From positions 1-36,039 of the forward strand of contig JAPUFX010000163.1 in assembly GCA_027293415.1 (NCBI GenBank): 36,039 bases of DNA. Reading direction: 5' to 3'. A model generated the notes under the pieces. It was not told where the DNA came from, made no database searches, and saw nothing but the letters and a program-made list of their open reading frames with translations. Within the stretch, counting starts at the first letter, position 1. Each line of letters opens with the position of its first letter. Below, in pieces: positions 34,394-36,039 of the stretch. Source of the DNA: Candidatus Methylomirabilota bacterium. Its GTDB lineage: Bacteria > Methylomirabilota > Methylomirabilia > Methylomirabilales > CSP1-5. Position numbers and translations under genes: made by a program.

Positions 34394-34574
34394 ATGGTCC
34401 AAAAAACTCGATCCAAAGCAAGTCGTCACCTTCGAGGAACTGCTCCGGGCCATGATGATGGAGCAGGATGCCACACGGCGGGTGCTCGTGCGGAAGGGCC
34501 TACTGACCAACGAGGAGGTCTTGGAGGAGATCAAGGTGGTGAGAAGGGAGATGGAGGGAAAGGCTGCTTCCTAA
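34394..34574 (+). pseudogene. small repeated gene family, copy 2, frameshifted at an A6 run
   Basis: ATG 34394 has GAGGAG ten bases upstream. After MVQK the frame is lost: the run of six A at 34401-34406 needs one A fewer to continue as LDPKQVVTFEELLRAMMMEQ, then DATRRVLVRKGLLTNEEVLE and EIKVVRREMEGKAAS before TAA at 34572. A one-base shift in a homopolymer could be a sequencing error, slippage-dependent expression or a real mutation. Copy 1 confirms that the shifted frame is the coding one. The intact product would be about 59 residues. Confidence 0.65.
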
Positions 34575-34630
34575 ATCTATTTTGAGCCACCACGACAGGA
34601 TACGCGGGTTGCTCGTCATTGAATAATTGA

Positions 34631-34912
34631 ATGAACTGGTTTGTACTTTGGCTTTACTTTAGTGCCCCGTGGACGTGGGGGCCTGTCCCGATTCCGCCAG
34701 GATGGGCAAGTGTGGCTGTGTTTCAAGATCAAGAAACGTGCATGACTGCGTTGAAGGCAAGGAAAGAAAATAGACAAATGCTGGAGGAATTTGGAGTTGT
34801 TACTGTTTCGAAAAGGGGTCTTTGCTTAGGGCCTAATGAAAGGCCGTATGAGGGTCCCGCCTTAGAGGATATCTTTGACCGGTACGAGGAAACCATCCTC
34901 TATGGTGAGTAA
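34631..34912 (+). CDS. hypothetical protein, 93 aa
   Basis: Unknown. The first 20 residues (NWFVLWLYFSAPWTWGPVPI) are aromatic and hydrophobic and could act as a signal or anchor; the rest is soluble with two cysteines (ETCMTAL and GLCLGP) that might pair after export. There is no clear ribosome-binding site, and the base composition is more AT-rich than the core genes. A truncated member of the small repeated family starts just downstream. Confidence 0.5.
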   Translation: MNWFVLWLYFSAPWTWGPVPIPPGWASVAVFQDQETCMTALKARKENRQMLEEFGVVTVSKRGLCLGPNERPYEGPALEDIFDRYEETILYGE

Positions 34913-34917
34913 CAGCG

Positions 34918-34977
34918 GAGGTCTTGGGACGGATCAAGGCGGTACGGCGGGAGATGGAGGGGAAGCGGGGGCGGTAA
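34918..34977 (+). pseudogene. small repeated gene family, copy 3 (3' fragment)
   Basis: The frame encodes EVLGRIKAVRREMEGKRGR before TAA. The last 48 bases differ from copy 1 (32541-32588) at only three or so positions. There is no upstream part of the gene, so this is a short duplicated end. Confidence 0.65.
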
Positions 34978-34988
34978 AGGGGGAAGTC

Positions 34989-35537
34989 ATGATGGTTCGC
35001 AAAGGTAGCCGATGGTTCAGTGAGGTCCCGGAGGGTGATATTGAGCCGCGGACTAGGGAGGCTGCGCTCACGATACTTGAGTTTGTGCGAGAGGATCTCG
35101 GCCTGGACGACGTGTTGCTAAAATGGTTTGCCTACGTGAGACAGAGTAGCAAACCACCCGATGTCCCGGCTGATGATCCCGCACTTAACTCGCTTAATGA
35201 AGATGTGCACGAGAGGTTTAGAGATCGCCCGGATAGGATACGGAACGTAGACGGTTGGGGTTTGACTAGCCCCCGCCCTGTGATTTGGGTCAAGGGAAGG
35301 CTCAAACCGGACGCTGCCGCCTTTGAAGTTGCGCATCGGGCCCATCTCCTCTGGCAACAGAAGAAGTGGGGAACATCACCGGCTCCCGGATCAAAAGAGA
35401 GTGGAGATCGAATCCAGGACGCCGGTGAATATGCGATGTGGATACCACACTATCTCGAAAAAGGGAAAGATCGAGATGAACCCGAGCCGCCGAAGCCGAA
35501 GCGAAAAATTGGTTTTACGTCCCCTGACATAAAGTGA
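34989..35537 (+). CDS. hypothetical protein, 182 aa
   Basis: I recognise no family. ATG 34989 (or the adjacent 34992) follows AAAGGGGGAAG, an acceptable ribosome-binding site; the open frame further upstream translates copy 3 of the repeated gene. The protein is soluble with a central helical stretch FEVAHRAHLLWQQKKW holding two histidines, and a basic, proline-rich C-terminus (PEPPKPKRKIGFTSPDIK). No catalytic motif can be claimed. Twelve bases later another short reading frame begins. Confidence 0.6.
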   Translation: MMVRKGSRWFSEVPEGDIEPRTREAALTILEFVREDLGLDDVLLKWFAYVRQSSKPPDVPADDPALNSLNEDVHERFRDRPDRIRNVDGWGLTSPRPVIWVKGRLKPDAAAFEVAHRAHLLWQQKKWGTSPAPGSKESGDRIQDAGEYAMWIPHYLEKGKDRDEPEPPKPKRKIGFTSPDIK

Positions 35538-35548
35538 AGGAGATTGCG

Positions 35549-35629
35549 ATGAATGAACCAACAATGGAAACCCTGACACAACATCTGGATAAGGTGGAGC
35601 GGGAGATGGAGGGGAAACGGGGACAGTAA
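35549..35629 (+). pseudogene. chimeric 26-codon reading frame: coiled-coil gene start fused to small-family end
   Basis: ATG 35549 has AAGGAG upstream. The first part (MNEPTMETLTQHLDKVERE) looks like the N-terminus of a membrane-anchored coiled-coil protein such as the one at 2245-2520. It then switches to MEGKRGQ and TAA, the end of the small repeated gene family (copy 4). The junction at about 35603 coincides with the start of the 35602-35745 duplicated block. It seems to be a product of recombination rather than a functional gene, though it could be translated. Confidence 0.55.
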
Positions 35630-35745
35630 GTGGCAGGCAGTAATGGATATCCGATCCAGATTAATTATTGCACTATGCGTTCAATAAATGCGTCGCTTTG
35701 TGGAAAAACGCCCTTGTTGCGTTTGCTAGCATCTTCGATCAAGCC
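35602..35745. repeat. 147-bp duplicated block, copy 2
   Basis: Matches 32559-32705. Here the convergent minus-strand gene (35665-35868) is intact, so this is closer to the parent arrangement. Confidence 0.75.
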
Positions 35746-35868
35746 CACAATCATCTCCCGGTAGGCGGGCTCATCCTTCGGACGGATCTTCCACCGAAAA
35801 TCAGACCCGATAGCACTTCGTATCCACGCTTCGAACTCTTCCCATGTGCCGCTCAGGTATTTATTCAT
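35665..35868 (-). CDS. hypothetical protein, 67 aa
   Basis: Small soluble protein of unknown function, with a tryptophan-rich first half (TWEEFEAWIRSAIGSDFRW) and a helical second half ending in GVFPQSDAFIERIVQ. The ATG at 35868 has AGAGGGGGG six bases upstream. A truncated paralogue lies at 32624-32707. It follows the zinc-ribbon gene at 35899 on the same strand by about 30 bases and may be cotranscribed. Confidence 0.65.
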   Translation of the reverse strand: MNKYLSGTWEEFEAWIRSAIGSDFRWKIRPKDEPAYREMIVGLIEDASKRNKGVFPQSDAFIERIVQ

Positions 35869-35898
35869 GGATCACCCCCCTCTCATATTGATGTCACG

Positions 35899-36039
35899 CT
35901 ACTTGATAAGCTGCAAACCACAATGCACGCAATACTTGTACCTGTCCTTTCGGCTCACCGCATGTTCTGCGTCGCTGCATTTCTTGAGGATAATGTTCTC
36001 GTTTACCACTTCACCACAGCTTGGGCAGTACCGGACGGG
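35899..36039 (-). CDS. small zinc-ribbon protein, C-terminal end (5' cut by window edge)
   Basis: The minus-strand frame is open from the window edge to TAG at 35899-35901. The 46 visible residues contain RYCPSCGEVVNENI and later RYKYCVHCGLQLIK, two CxxC knuckles that form a zinc ribbon, with one more cysteine between them (KKCSDAEH). Such mini zinc-ribbon proteins are common in accessory regions and their roles are mostly unknown. The start is outside the window. Confidence 0.75.
   Translation of the reverse strand, partial: PVRYCPSCGEVVNENIILKKCSDAEHAVSRKDRYKYCVHCGLQLIK

Overview
The window is bacterial, GC-rich by eye, and holds one conserved metabolic block flanked by two patchwork accessory regions. 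Shine-Dalgarno sites are common and TGA serves as an ordinary stop in most genes. The pyrR-pyrB-pyrC-carA-carB-pyrK-pyrD order, a hisZ-type histidine pathway, an NAD-dependent ligase and a COG3357-like regulator would fit a deep lineage such as NC10/Methylomirabilota. That placement is a guess from gene content only.

Region 1 (1-4530) is a set of short, mostly minus-strand genes separated by repeats. It holds the end of a PilZ protein, small hypothetical proteins, an OsmC-family protein, a zinc-ribbon HTH regulator and acetolactate decarboxylase. A 160-bp direct repeat, a family of near-identical minus-strand promoters and several GGGGACA/GGGGTCA-type short repeats link these genes. The OsmC gene is interrupted by a single TGA exactly where the catalytic cysteine belongs, with a hairpin downstream that fits a bacterial SECIS; I read it as a selenoprotein.

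Region 2 (4530-28331) is core metabolism. Minus-strand genes are adenine deaminase (apparently lacking a normal start codon), a TPR protein, an M48 protease and ligA. A plus-strand pyrimidine operon follows, with a PyrR-type attenuator in its leader: pyrR, pyrB, pyrC, carA, carB, pyrK, pyrD, which covers every step from bicarbonate and glutamine to orotate. The operon is riddled with degenerate 7-bp tandem repeats. These lie between genes and also in frame inside pyrC, carA, carB, pyrK (twice) and at the start of pyrD. Convergent to it are a damaged undecaprenyl-diphosphate-synthase-like gene and a TlpA-like thioredoxin whose first redox cysteine is also encoded by TGA followed by a SECIS-like hairpin, a second selenoprotein. 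Then come a class V aminotransferase with serA (serine synthesis), hisZ and purA, closely packed.

Region 3 (28332-36039) starts with a fused CTP:inositol-phosphate cytidylyltransferase/CDP-alcohol transferase. Next is a tRNA-Lys 5' half that has its own promoter and terminator but no 3' half, which looks like an old integration or deletion junction. Beyond it lie a DUF4258/MqsA-like toxin-antitoxin pair under a palindromic operator, a HEPN-like protein, two PilZ proteins, an isoprenylcysteine-methyltransferase-like protein, and several broken or duplicated fragments of one small gene family. This end appears to be built by repeated short duplications.

The most interesting findings are the two selenocysteine redox proteins, the in-frame heptamer repeats of the pyr operon, and the half-tRNA transcription unit.
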